From Planctomycetota bacterium (GTDB lineage: Bacteria; Planctomycetota; Phycisphaerae; WQYP01), in contig JAKATV010000072.1 of assembly GCA_021818565.1 (NCBI GenBank), positions 1 through 7,180 of the forward strand: 7,180 bases of DNA, in the 5' to 3' direction. Below are positions 1 to 6,415 of the stretch, in pieces. The notes below the pieces were generated by a model. The model was not told the origin of the DNA. It was given only the letters and a program-made list of their open reading frames with translations, and did no database searches. The stretch's first letter is position 1, and every line of letters starts with the position of its first letter. The position numbers and the translations under genes were made by a program.

Positions 1-296
1 GCATTTGGAAAAAATAAGACCCCGGTGTGATCGGACGTGTTTTTATTTTCACCCGAAGCGACATCCGGGGAAATATTGGATATCACGTTTTTCGCGACTA
101 AATCAACAGGCCCCTCGCCGGGACGGGAACAAGAGAGAGGCTGTCGCCGAAGCACGAGGCTCCACTTGCGGACAGGCTCCGAGGCAACCGGCCCGAGTGC
201 CGATGCGCTTGAGAATACGGCCACTCTACTCCGCGAGGCCATTGCTGATACTTGGTCACAAAGGCAGGAAAAGTATCTGTCCCGTCCCGGGGGTGC

Positions 297-360
297 CGGG
301 ATCCCGCCGGCTTTTGTTGTGTTTCCGGTGCAGGCAAGTTGCCTGCGGTACAATGCATTG
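297..360. repeat. Cluster of three perfect palindromes
   Basis: Three perfect dyads lie within 64 bases. CGGGATCCCG is at 297-306. GCAGGCAA-g-TTGCCTGC is at 330-346 (two 8-base arms around one base). CAATGCATTG is at 351-360. The middle one ends two bases before a TACAAT hexamer (349-354) that resembles a -10 box, so it could be an operator. Equally, GC-rich hairpin units of this kind are often dispersed intergenic repeats. The symmetry is seen directly; the function is not known. Confidence 0.5.
349..354 (+). promoter_or_regulatory. Possible -10 box (TACAAT)
   Basis: TACAAT matches the sigma-70 -10 consensus at five of six bases. No good -35 hexamer is seen at the usual distance, because that space is filled by the palindrome at 330-346. 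If it is active, transcription would start near 361 and run into the small frame at 404. The call is weak and rests on a short match. Confidence 0.2.
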
Positions 361-403
361 CATCGCCTAATTTGGCCCATTGAAGGCCGTTAGGAGCAGA
401 AAT

Positions 404-508
404 ATGACTGAACCTGGCTGCGAAACTTGCTGGCGAATATACATATATGCGAATAAATACAGAATTTTGAGTTTTTCTTTGATATTATTGGGCGTATACA
501 TCCGATAA
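404..508 (+). CDS. Possible 34-residue small protein
   Basis: A short frame starts with ATG seven bases after a clear Shine-Dalgarno sequence (TAGGAG, 391-396) and ends with TAA. The predicted peptide has a polar first half with two cysteines in a CETC spacing (residues 6-9), an aromatic and basic middle, and a hydrophobic tail (ILSFSLILLGVYIR), as in a small membrane-associated peptide. I recognise no family. Against it: the frame is very short, lies in an AT-rich stretch, and contains the putative promoter of the next gene. It may be a chance frame or a leader peptide. Confidence 0.25.
   Translation: MTEPGCETCWRIYIYANKYRILSFSLILLGVYIR
480..488 (+). promoter_or_regulatory. Extended -10-like promoter element before the Hc1-like gene
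   Basis: TGATATTAT fits an extended -10 element (TGnTATAAT) with one mismatch. It sits in the most AT-rich part of the upstream region (about 433-490), which stands out from the GC-rich surroundings. There is no convincing -35 hexamer, which extended -10 promoters can do without. Transcription would start near 495 and give a leader of about 100 bases before the ATG at 596. Confidence 0.3.
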
Positions 509-580
509 CCCTAAAAGACGCCCGTTTATGTCATCCGGCTCAGATGTAAATTGCCGGGACGAGGCGTTAGCTTCATCGTG

Positions 581-586
581 AAGGAG
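581..586 (+). promoter_or_regulatory. Ribosome binding site of the Hc1-like gene
   Basis: AAGGAG lies nine bases before the ATG at 596. It decides the start: an in-frame TTG at 551 would add 15 residues, but it has no comparable ribosome site and would place this motif inside the coding region. Confidence 0.7.
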
Positions 587-595
587 CGCGATACC

Positions 596-808
596 ATGCA
601 GGAATACGAGACACTCAAACAGTTAATCGAACAGGTTGCGGAAGATATTGCCAAGGCGGAAGGCGGCAATAAAAATGCCGGCACGCGCGTCCGGAAGGTG
701 ATGCAGGAAATTCGGCAGTCCGCGCAGGCGGTACGCGTGAAGATTTTGGAACTCCGTGGAGAACCTCATGCATCACAGCCAGGCGAGGCCGCCGTGCCTC
801 AGGAGTAG
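596..808 (+). CDS. Histone H1-like (Hc1-type) nucleoid protein
   Basis: This 70-residue protein resembles the short bacterial histone H1-like Hc1 family, named after the chlamydial nucleoid-condensing protein. The family signature is visible: an N-terminal helix (EYETLKQLIEQVAEDIAKAE), then GNKNAGTRVRKVMQEIRQ at about residues 24-41, matching the usual GNKxAGTRVRKxMQEL pattern, then a helix ending near residue 54. The tail (about 55-70) is short and slightly acidic, without the Lys/Ala-rich repeats that bind DNA in chlamydial Hc1. It therefore corresponds to the conserved N-terminal domain alone, as in many free-living relatives. DNA binding or nucleoid organisation is the likely role, but a DNA role is not proven for these short forms. 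The gene stands alone, 318 bases ahead of ftsL, and probably has its own promoter. The ATG start is supported by AAGGAG at 581-586. Confidence 0.7.
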   Translation: MQEYETLKQLIEQVAEDIAKAEGGNKNAGTRVRKVMQEIRQSAQAVRVKILELRGEPHASQPGEAAVPQE

Positions 809-878
809 CTGGCTGGCTTGGTTGCCGCATGCAAAAACTTCACGTATCGCCGAGAGGGTAGGTGCCAGTCGCGCGGCG

Positions 879-913
879 TGGCAGTGCTTTTTTGCTGCGC
901 TTTACCACTGCCA
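879..913 (+). repeat. Inverted repeat / weak hairpin
   Basis: TGGCAGTG at 879-886 is repeated as CACTGCCA at 906-913 with a 19-base loop. A competing shorter pairing exists between TGCCA at 863-867 and TGGCA at 879-883. No T-run follows the stem, so it is not a standard terminator for the Hc1-like gene, although it lies about 70 bases after that gene's stop. Confidence 0.35.
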
Positions 914-1014
914 AAGTCGGCTACTAAATGACGTTGCTCGGCGCGTCCATGTTGGCGGAAAATATTGTTAGGCCCATTGTGCCCGGCGCTGACTGCGAGC
1001 TTTCCTTGCGGATG

Positions 1015-1057
1015 CCCGCTGGGTTATAATCGATTCGTGATGTTGTTGCCCAGCGGG
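1015..1057. promoter_or_regulatory. 9-bp inverted repeat framing the -10 box
   Basis: CCCGCTGGG (1015-1023) and its reverse complement CCCAGCGGG (1049-1057) are separated by 25 bases that contain TATAAT. The arm centres are 34 bases apart, roughly three turns of DNA. A dimeric regulator bound to both arms would cover the promoter. In RNA made from this promoter only the right arm would be present, so a DNA operator is more likely than an RNA hairpin. Confidence 0.4.
1025..1030 (+). promoter_or_regulatory. Likely -10 box of the ftsL-ftsI-mur operon
   Basis: TATAAT is a perfect sigma-70 -10 hexamer. The best -35 candidate, TTTCCT at 1001-1006 (18-base spacer), matches only three of six bases. 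Transcription would start near 1037, giving a leader of about 90 bases before ftsL. No other hexamer this good lies between the Hc1-like gene and ftsL. Confidence 0.5.
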
Positions 1058-1082
1058 GCGGTTGTGTGCGAAAAATTAGGAT

Positions 1083-1099
1083 GATGGATTTAATCCATC
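1083..1099. promoter_or_regulatory. 17-bp perfect palindrome in the ftsL leader
   Basis: GATGGATT-t-AATCCATC has two perfect 8-base arms around one central base. It lies downstream of the expected transcription start and 27 bases before the ftsL ATG. It could be an operator for a helix-turn-helix dimer, or a leader hairpin with its innermost pairs open. Function is inferred from symmetry and position only. Confidence 0.45.
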
Positions 1100-1126
1100 T
1101 CAACAGCCAGGGATGGCAGCTCGGAC

Positions 1127-1420
1127 ATGTTCAAGATTGTTACCTGTTTAATCGCTTTTTTCCTCACAGCGGCGGTGCTGTTTGGAATTCGGCAGATGCG
1201 CTTGGATTTAACAAGCCAATCCGCGCAAATTTCCGCGCAAATCGCCCGACGTAAACAAATTCTTTGGGATCAACAGACAAAAATTGCCGCCGATACCAAT
1301 CCGCAGGCCATCTCCGCGCGACTTGCGGTCCTGCGGTCACAGGATGCCGGAACGCAACCCGCTGCTCCATCCAGTGGTGTTATGGTCTACGCGACGCCGG
1401 TGTTTAAATCTCCGCAGTGA
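1127..1420 (+). CDS. ftsL: FtsL-like septal membrane protein
   Basis: This 97-residue bitopic membrane protein is placed and built like FtsL, the small divisome protein that binds FtsB and FtsQ and helps activate septal synthesis by FtsW-FtsI. It has a very short cytoplasmic end, one membrane helix (about residues 4-21), then a polar helical stretch (about 22-56) rich in Gln, Ala and Ile at coiled-coil spacing, with a central Trp47. Next comes NPQAISARL (58-66), recalling the short SPxRIExxA segment that ends the FtsL/FtsB coiled coil. A low-complexity Pro/Ala/Ser tail follows. FtsL sequences diverge widely, so the call rests on architecture and on its position just before ftsI. The start has only a modest ribosome site (AGGGA, 1109-1113). 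It may be co-transcribed with ftsI, 64 bases downstream. Confidence 0.6.
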   Translation: MFKIVTCLIAFFLTAAVLFGIRQMRLDLTSQSAQISAQIARRKQILWDQQTKIAADTNPQAISARLAVLRSQDAGTQPAAPSSGVMVYATPVFKSPQ

Positions 1421-1484
1421 TCGGTAAGTCATGGAAAAGGCACGCGCTTTGTATCCCGGATAGAAAATCGTTACAGTCGCTACA

Positions 1485-3443
1485 ATGACAGGTAAGAATA
1501 CCATGGTGGAACAGGGCAACAATCAAGTCAACGCATTGCGGAGAGCCGATCGGCTTTCCACAGTGGTGCTATTTTTTTCTGCGGTGCTGTTAATCGGCCT
1601 GGCCGCTCGGGTGATGTGGATTCAAACCCATGTAACCCGCGCGGATGCCGGCAGCCTGCACTCGCAGCATGATGTGCGCGTTACACTTATGGCGCGTCGC
1701 GCATCCATCTACACCTCGGATTCCACACTCATTGCCGGCAGCGTTCGCGTTTACAACATGTTTGCCGATCCAGGATATATTTTTGATCCCAAGGGTGTAC
1801 TTAACGCTCTTGCCGGTGCGCAACTGGTCGCATCGCGTAAAATCATGGCCCATGCGATGGCGCGCGTACTGAATGAAGATTCGGCGGATTTTCTTCCGTG
1901 GCTAAAAAGCCGGCTCTATTACACCAACGGCAAATTACGGCGATTTGTCTGGCTTAAACGCGGGGCCAATTATGCCTTTTACCATCATTTTGAAACCGTC
2001 AAACACTCTTTGATCGCACAGTCCCGCATCGCGCTTCGCGATCATTATCCGGTCCTGGCGCAGGAATATTTTCATGCTCTGGACGGAATCGGTTTTATAC
2101 TCTCTACCCGTCGCGTTTATCCTTTGGGTGATTTTGCCGGACAGGTCATCGGTTTTGCCAATTCCGAAACCGGCCTTAATGGCCTGGAAGAACAACTGAA
2201 TTCTCTGCTCGTGGGCCGCAGCGGGCAGGCGGTTTATGTAAAAGATGCCGCCGCACGGGCGTTATGGATCAAGAAAAAAGGATACCGCCTGCCCAGTGAT
2301 GGCATGCGCGTGTGGCTGACATTAGATACAACAATTCAGCAAATAGCGCAACACGAACTTGATAAAGCCGGAAAACAATTTAAGCCGCGCAGTGCGGTAG
2401 CTATAGTGATGAATCCATGGAACGGCGATATTCTGGCAATGGCCAATTATCCGGCACTCAATCCCAATGACTACGAGAAAACGCCATCGAATTTCTGGCG
2501 CAATCGTGCGGTAACCGATCCGTATGAACCGGGGTCTGTCTTTAAGCCTTACAATTTGTCCTGGGCGCTGAAGAATCATGTGGTGACGCTTAACACGGTA
2601 TTTGACACGTACAATGGCCGCTATCGTGACCCGACGGGGCGGCTGATTGAAGATGTAGGCGGTTGGCCGCATCTTACGGTGGAAAACATTCTCGTATACT
2701 CCAGTAACATCGGTATGACGCAGATCGGCTGGAAAATGGGTATTCCCATGGAATATCAGGCGATCCATGCTTTTGGATTCGGACAAATGACCGGTTGCAT
2801 TCTACCCGGCGAGTCCCCCGGAATGGTCCGCCCGGAATCGCAATGGACCAAAGGGATGGAAACCAGTGTGTCGTTCGGATACGGCATTGCCGTAACACCC
2901 TTACAATTAGCACGCGGTTTATGCGCCATTGCCAACGGCGGCTGGTTGCCCACGCCGCAAATTGTTAAAGCCGTGGAAGTCAGCCCCGGCAAACTGGAAA
3001 CCTGGTCGCAAATTGCCGGTCCGCAGCCGTGGAAGAAAATCGTTCCGCGTCATACCGAAAAACTTGTCCGCCGGGCGATGGAACAGGTGATGGTGAGAGG
3101 TACCGGGCAATATGCCATCTCACCGCTGTATCGGTTGTTTGGCAAGACCGGCACCGCCAATCTGGCCATCGCCGGGCAGGATGGTTATCACGCCCATCAA
3201 TACAATGCCACGTTTATTGCTGGCGGCCCGCGGCCCAATCCGCGGCTGATTTGCGTTGTGTGTGTCCATGAGCCTGATCCACATCTGGGGCATTTTGGTG
3301 GAACGGTCGCCGGGCCGGCGTGTTCCAAAATTCTGACCAGATCCTTGCAGTATTTGCAGGTGCCGCCGGATCAAGGACCCAAAACGGATCCGTGGTGGGG
3401 TAAAGAATCCTTGTTAAAGCGACTCAAAGGATTGAGCCACTGA
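1485..3443 (+). CDS. ftsI: Class B penicillin-binding protein (FtsI/PBP3-like transpeptidase)
   Basis: This is a septal peptidoglycan transpeptidase that crosslinks stem peptides outside the membrane, normally with FtsW. It has 652 residues. An N-terminal membrane anchor (about 25-46) is followed by the PBP dimer or pedestal region (about 60-265) and the transpeptidase domain (about 270-635). The catalytic motifs are intact: S351-VF-K354 in EPGSVFKP, S406-S-N408 in VYSSNIG, and K554-TGT. No PASTA domain follows; the protein ends about 30 residues after the FGGTVAGP segment. The odd feature is the pedestal signature. Where class B proteins have RGxxxDRxGxxLA, this protein reads RASIYTSDSTLIA (72-84). 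ATG at 1503 is an alternative start with a weak AGG at 1490-1492; the ATG at 1485 has no clear ribosome site. The TGA stop overlaps the murE ATG by one base, so translation is probably coupled. Confidence 0.93.
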   Translation: MTGKNTMVEQGNNQVNALRRADRLSTVVLFFSAVLLIGLAARVMWIQTHVTRADAGSLHSQHDVRVTLMARRASIYTSDSTLIAGSVRVYNMFADPGYIFDPKGVLNALAGAQLVASRKIMAHAMARVLNEDSADFLPWLKSRLYYTNGKLRRFVWLKRGANYAFYHHFETVKHSLIAQSRIALRDHYPVLAQEYFHALDGIGFILSTRRVYPLGDFAGQVIGFANSETGLNGLEEQLNSLLVGRSGQAVYVKDAAARALWIKKKGYRLPSDGMRVWLTLDTTIQQIAQHELDKAGKQFKPRSAVAIVMNPWNGDILAMANYPALNPNDYEKTPSNFWRNRAVTDPYEPGSVFKPYNLSWALKNHVVTLNTVFDTYNGRYRDPTGRLIEDVGGWPHLTVENILVYSSNIGMTQIGWKMGIPMEYQAIHAFGFGQMTGCILPGESPGMVRPESQWTKGMETSVSFGYGIAVTPLQLARGLCAIANGGWLPTPQIVKAVEVSPGKLETWSQIAGPQPWKKIVPRHTEKLVRRAMEQVMVRGTGQYAISPLYRLFGKTGTANLAIAGQDGYHAHQYNATFIAGGPRPNPRLICVVCVHEPDPHLGHFGGTVAGPACSKILTRSLQYLQVPPDQGPKTDPWWGKESLLKRLKGLSH

Positions 3444-4972
3444 TGATGAAACTTAGTGACCTCATGGCATCTGCAATCATTCCGCTTCGGCGAATACCAA
3501 GCGATGCTGCCACTGTTGATCCGGTTATTTCCCGTGTGGTGGAAGATTCACGCACGGTGCAGCCGGGGGATTTATTTGTGGCAAAAGCCGGCAGCAAAAA
3601 TAGCGGCCAGGGGTTTATCTCTGAGGCTATTGCGCGCGGAGCCGTGGCGATTGTCACCGATCAGCCGCAGGGCGTGCCGCCGCAGGACAAAGCCGCGATC
3701 ATCGCATGTGATTCTCCGACCCAAGCCCTGGGTTTTTTAGCTCAGGCGATTTACAACTTTCCGGCGCGTGACATGAAAGTCATGGCGGTCACCGGAACTA
3801 ACGGCAAAACGACCACAATCTATCTTATCCGCAGCATCATGCGCAAGGCCTCCATCCGCTGCGGATTAATTGGTACCGTGCAACTGGATGACGGCAAAAC
3901 GGTGGTGGAAAGTCCGATGACCACGCCCGGCCCGGTGGAACTTGCCGCACTTTTAGCGCGCATGCGTGATCATGGCGTGCAGGCGGTGGCGCTGGAGGCC
4001 AGCAGCCATGCCTTAGCCCAAAATCGGCTTGCCGGCCTGGATGTGCAGGTCGCGATGTTCAGCAATCTCACCGGCGATCATCTGGATTATCACGGCACCA
4101 TGGAAAACTATGCGGACGCTAAAGCGCGGCTGTTTGAATCTCTGGCCCCGCAGGCCTTTGCGATTATCAACGCCCAGGATTCGTGGAGCCATCGGATGGT
4201 CCGGGATTGCCGAGCAAGAAAAATATCGTATGGCATTGAGTGTGACGCGGATTATTCATGCACTATTGGCACCATGAATGCAGCCGGTATGGAGTTGACC
4301 ATCTCCGCCTGCACCGGTGAGACGTTGAACCTGCAAACCGCCCTGGTGGGGCGGCATAATGTGCAGAATATTCTCTGTGCGATGGCCGCGTGTCGGGCGG
4401 TGGGCGTTGCGTGGGATGATATTATTTCCGGCCTGCAACGCGGAGATACTGTTCCCGGGCGATTGCAGCCGGTAGTTCCCGCGGGTTTGCGTCGTAATGA
4501 ATTGCCCTTTTCCGTGTTGGTGGACTACGCCCACACGCATGATGCGCTGGAAAATGTGCTAACCGCGGTGCGCGGCTTTAACCGTGGAAAAATAATCTGT
4601 GTGTTTGGTTGCGGTGGCGATCGTGATGCCACAAAACGTCCGAAAATGGCCGCAGTGGCCCAGCGCCTGGCGGATACCATTATCGTCACCGATGATAATC
4701 CGCGCACCGAAGGATCATCGGTTATCATAGACCAGATTCTCACCGGCTTTTCCGGAAATCTGGGCGGTCGCGTTGCAGTAATTCCCGATCGAGCCGACGC
4801 CATACGTGCCGCGGTTGATGCGGCGCAGCCGGGCGATGTGGTGCTGCTGGCCGGGAAGGGACATGAAAATTACCAGATCATCGGCACAAGCCGGTATCAT
4901 TTTGATGATGTTGAGCATGCGCAAAAAGCGCTAACAGAGCGGTTGGGTTTACAAACGAACGGTACGACATGA
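3443..4972 (+). CDS. murE: UDP-MurNAc-tripeptide synthetase (meso-DAP-adding MurE)
   Basis: This cytoplasmic ATP-dependent ligase adds the third residue to UDP-MurNAc-L-Ala-D-Glu. Its 509 residues are the usual family length. The N-terminal UDP-binding domain (about 1-110) has DSRTVQPGDLFVA. The central ATPase domain (about 111-355) has the P-loop TGTNGKTTT (117-125), the ASSHAL motif, the TGDHLDYHG segment, and Lys227 in YADAKARLF, the lysine carbamylated in MurE enzymes. The C-terminal domain has VDYAHTHDALENVL (from 360), D418-N-P-R421 and GKGHENYQ. The DNPR motif is the known mark of enzymes selecting meso-diaminopimelate rather than lysine. It starts inside the ftsI stop (TGATG), with a second ATG directly after, and its own stop overlaps murF by four bases. 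Confidence 0.97.
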   Translation: MMKLSDLMASAIIPLRRIPSDAATVDPVISRVVEDSRTVQPGDLFVAKAGSKNSGQGFISEAIARGAVAIVTDQPQGVPPQDKAAIIACDSPTQALGFLAQAIYNFPARDMKVMAVTGTNGKTTTIYLIRSIMRKASIRCGLIGTVQLDDGKTVVESPMTTPGPVELAALLARMRDHGVQAVALEASSHALAQNRLAGLDVQVAMFSNLTGDHLDYHGTMENYADAKARLFESLAPQAFAIINAQDSWSHRMVRDCRARKISYGIECDADYSCTIGTMNAAGMELTISACTGETLNLQTALVGRHNVQNILCAMAACRAVGVAWDDIISGLQRGDTVPGRLQPVVPAGLRRNELPFSVLVDYAHTHDALENVLTAVRGFNRGKIICVFGCGGDRDATKRPKMAAVAQRLADTIIVTDDNPRTEGSSVIIDQILTGFSGNLGGRVAVIPDRADAIRAAVDAAQPGDVVLLAGKGHENYQIIGTSRYHFDDVEHAQKALTERLGLQTNGTT

Positions 4973-6390
4973 AGCCATGGCCATTTCAGCAAATTCGCCG
5001 AGTAACGCTAAGCCGCTGGCTGGCCCGCGGCACGCGTGAATTTACGGGCCGCATCAGCACCGATAGCCGGGATCTGCAACCAGGTGATCTATTTATTGCC
5101 ATCAGCGGACCGAATTTTGACGGCCATCATTTTATTTCCGCGGTGATGGACTCTGGGGCGGCCGGTATCCTGGTTTCCCGCACGCCAGAGGACGCAGTGA
5201 TCGCATCCGCGACTTCCGCTTCAGTAACTATTTTGCAATGTGATAACACCGTTCGCGGCTTAAACCGGTTGGCGGCCGCCTATCGTCGGGAATTACGGGC
5301 GAAGGTCATAGCGGTGGGTGGGTCCAATGGAAAAACCACCACCAAGCAAATGATTCATACGCTTTTGTCCCAACGCTTTTCCGGGGTAGCCAGCCCCAAG
5401 AGCTTCAATAATAATATCGGTCTGCCAATAACCCTGCTTTCCGTGCAACCGCAGCATGAATATGTGGTGCTGGAAGTGGGCACCAACGCGCCTGGCGAGG
5501 TAGAGGCGCTGGGGCAGGTGGCGGCACCGGACATTGTGGTTATTACCGGGGTGGGCTTGGAGCATCTGGAATTTCTTACAGATATTGTTCATGTGGCGCA
5601 CGAAGAGGCGTCCCTGGCAAGGTTTGTTGCGCCGGATGGCATTTTATTATTAACCAATGAATCTCCCGAGTTGCTTCACGCATTGCGTTTGACCCGCGGA
5701 CCGCGCTTCACAGTTGGCCAAGGCGGTTCTGGTGCCGATATGGAGGCGACGGAAATTCATGAGGCGCTGGCCGACACAGATTTTGTCGTCAACGGCCGCG
5801 TGGCGTATCACCTGCCCCTGCTGGGGCGGCATAATGTATTTAACGCGATGTTGGCCATTGGCGTAGCGCGGCGTATGGGCCTGACGGATGAGGAAATTCA
5901 AACCGGCTTAGGCGCGGTAAAACCCGTTTCCATGCGCCTCGAACCGTTACGGATTGCGGGCCATCTGATTATCAATGATGCGTATAATGCGAACCCAACC
6001 AGTATGGCGGCGGCCATTAAAATGTTTGCAACTTTAGCACTGCCCGACGCGGTTGAGCAACGCCCGCGCCGCGTGGCCCTGCTGGGCGATATGCTGGAAC
6101 TGGGGACACAGTCAGAGGAATTGCATCGGCAAATCGGCCGGCTTGCCGCGGAAAGTCCCATTGATCTGTTGATATTTGTGGGGCCGCTGATGCTTCATGC
6201 CGCCCATGAAGCGCGAAGGATGGGTATGGAGGTTCATCATTTTGCCGATGTCGAAGCTGCCGGGGCGAAACTGCCCAAGCTGCTTGCGCCATCGGATGTC
6301 ATATTGCTTAAAGCGTCCCGTGGCACGCGACTGGAAAAACTTTTGGACATCATACGTGCGGCGGAGAACGCGCCGGCAGCCACGGTGTAA
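4969..6390 (+). CDS. murF: UDP-MurNAc-tripeptide:D-Ala-D-Ala ligase (MurF)
   Basis: MurF joins D-Ala-D-Ala to UDP-MurNAc-tripeptide, the last cytoplasmic step in making the pentapeptide precursor. Its 473 residues fit the family. The N-terminal domain has DSRDLQPGDLFIAI. The P-loop is GGSNGKTTTK (117-126). FNNNIGLPITLL, EVGTNAPGEVEAL and EHLEFL follow in the ATPase domain. The C-terminal domain has NDAYNANPTSM (336-346) and LLGDMLELG. Around the site where E. coli MurF reads VAKAKGEI, this protein reads VAHEEASL, so the usual lysines are absent. Near the C-terminus LLKASRG replaces the common KGSRG. The ATGA overlap with murE suggests coupled translation. Only 25 bases separate it from mraY. 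Confidence 0.96.
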   Translation: MKPWPFQQIRRVTLSRWLARGTREFTGRISTDSRDLQPGDLFIAISGPNFDGHHFISAVMDSGAAGILVSRTPEDAVIASATSASVTILQCDNTVRGLNRLAAAYRRELRAKVIAVGGSNGKTTTKQMIHTLLSQRFSGVASPKSFNNNIGLPITLLSVQPQHEYVVLEVGTNAPGEVEALGQVAAPDIVVITGVGLEHLEFLTDIVHVAHEEASLARFVAPDGILLLTNESPELLHALRLTRGPRFTVGQGGSGADMEATEIHEALADTDFVVNGRVAYHLPLLGRHNVFNAMLAIGVARRMGLTDEEIQTGLGAVKPVSMRLEPLRIAGHLIINDAYNANPTSMAAAIKMFATLALPDAVEQRPRRVALLGDMLELGTQSEELHRQIGRLAAESPIDLLIFVGPLMLHAAHEARRMGMEVHHFADVEAAGAKLPKLLAPSDVILLKASRGTRLEKLLDIIRAAENAPAATV

Positions 6391-6400
6391 TTTACGATCC

Positions 6401-6405
6401 GGAGG
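6401..6405 (+). promoter_or_regulatory. Ribosome binding site of mraY
   Basis: GGAGG lies ten bases before the TTG at 6416. It supports a TTG start, since no ATG is available until 6440, which would remove the first eight residues and lie too far away. A second TTG at 6419 is also possible at 13 bases. Confidence 0.65.
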
Positions 6406-6415
6406 ATTATTACTT

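Larger units (their letters stand above)
31..403. other. Gene-free upstream stretch
   Basis: I find no convincing gene here. Reading frames of 85-120 codons exist on both strands, but they overlap one another, have odd composition (many Arg, Pro, Cys) and show no family motif. The stretch contains a 7-bp inverted repeat, GATACTT at 247-253 with AAGTATC at 271-277, and the palindrome cluster at 297-360. It could hold a non-coding RNA, a dispersed intergenic repeat or the decayed remains of a gene. I recognise none of the common RNA families (tRNA, SRP RNA, tmRNA, RNase P) in it. Confidence 0.5.
809..1126. other. Intergenic control region ahead of the division operon
   Basis: No credible gene lies in these 318 bases. 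The frames at 756-971 and 1066-1254 have no family features and overlap real genes out of frame. The stretch holds a hairpin at 879-913, a TATAAT box inside an inverted repeat (1015-1057), and a perfect palindrome at 1083-1099. In classical dcw clusters mraZ and rsmH would precede ftsL; neither is here. Confidence 0.6.

Noticed and set aside
1..30. Open frame from the window edge, reading AFGKNKTPV then TGA, as the tail of an upstream gene
   Set aside because: Nine residues are too few to support a gene; it remains possible.
5..393. Overlapping frames of about 120 codons on the + strand (5-370, 37-393) and an 86-codon frame on the - strand (98-358)
   Set aside because: They overlap each other, have no family motifs and odd Arg/Pro/Cys-rich composition; the palindromes at 297-360 run through all of them.
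879..913. Hairpin as an intrinsic terminator of the Hc1-like gene
   Set aside because: The T-run is in the loop, not after the stem, and the loop is long (19 bases).
756..971. 71-codon + frame overlapping the end of the Hc1-like gene
   Set aside because: No ribosome site and no family features; its start lies inside the better supported Hc1-like gene in another frame.
1015..1060. MraZ binding boxes at the operon promoter
   Set aside because: Only one TGGG is present (1020-1023); the evenly spaced direct repeats known for MraZ are missing.
2322..2786. 154-codon frame on the - strand inside ftsI
   Set aside because: It lies opposite the transpeptidase domain with intact SxxK and SxN motifs; it is a shadow of that gene.
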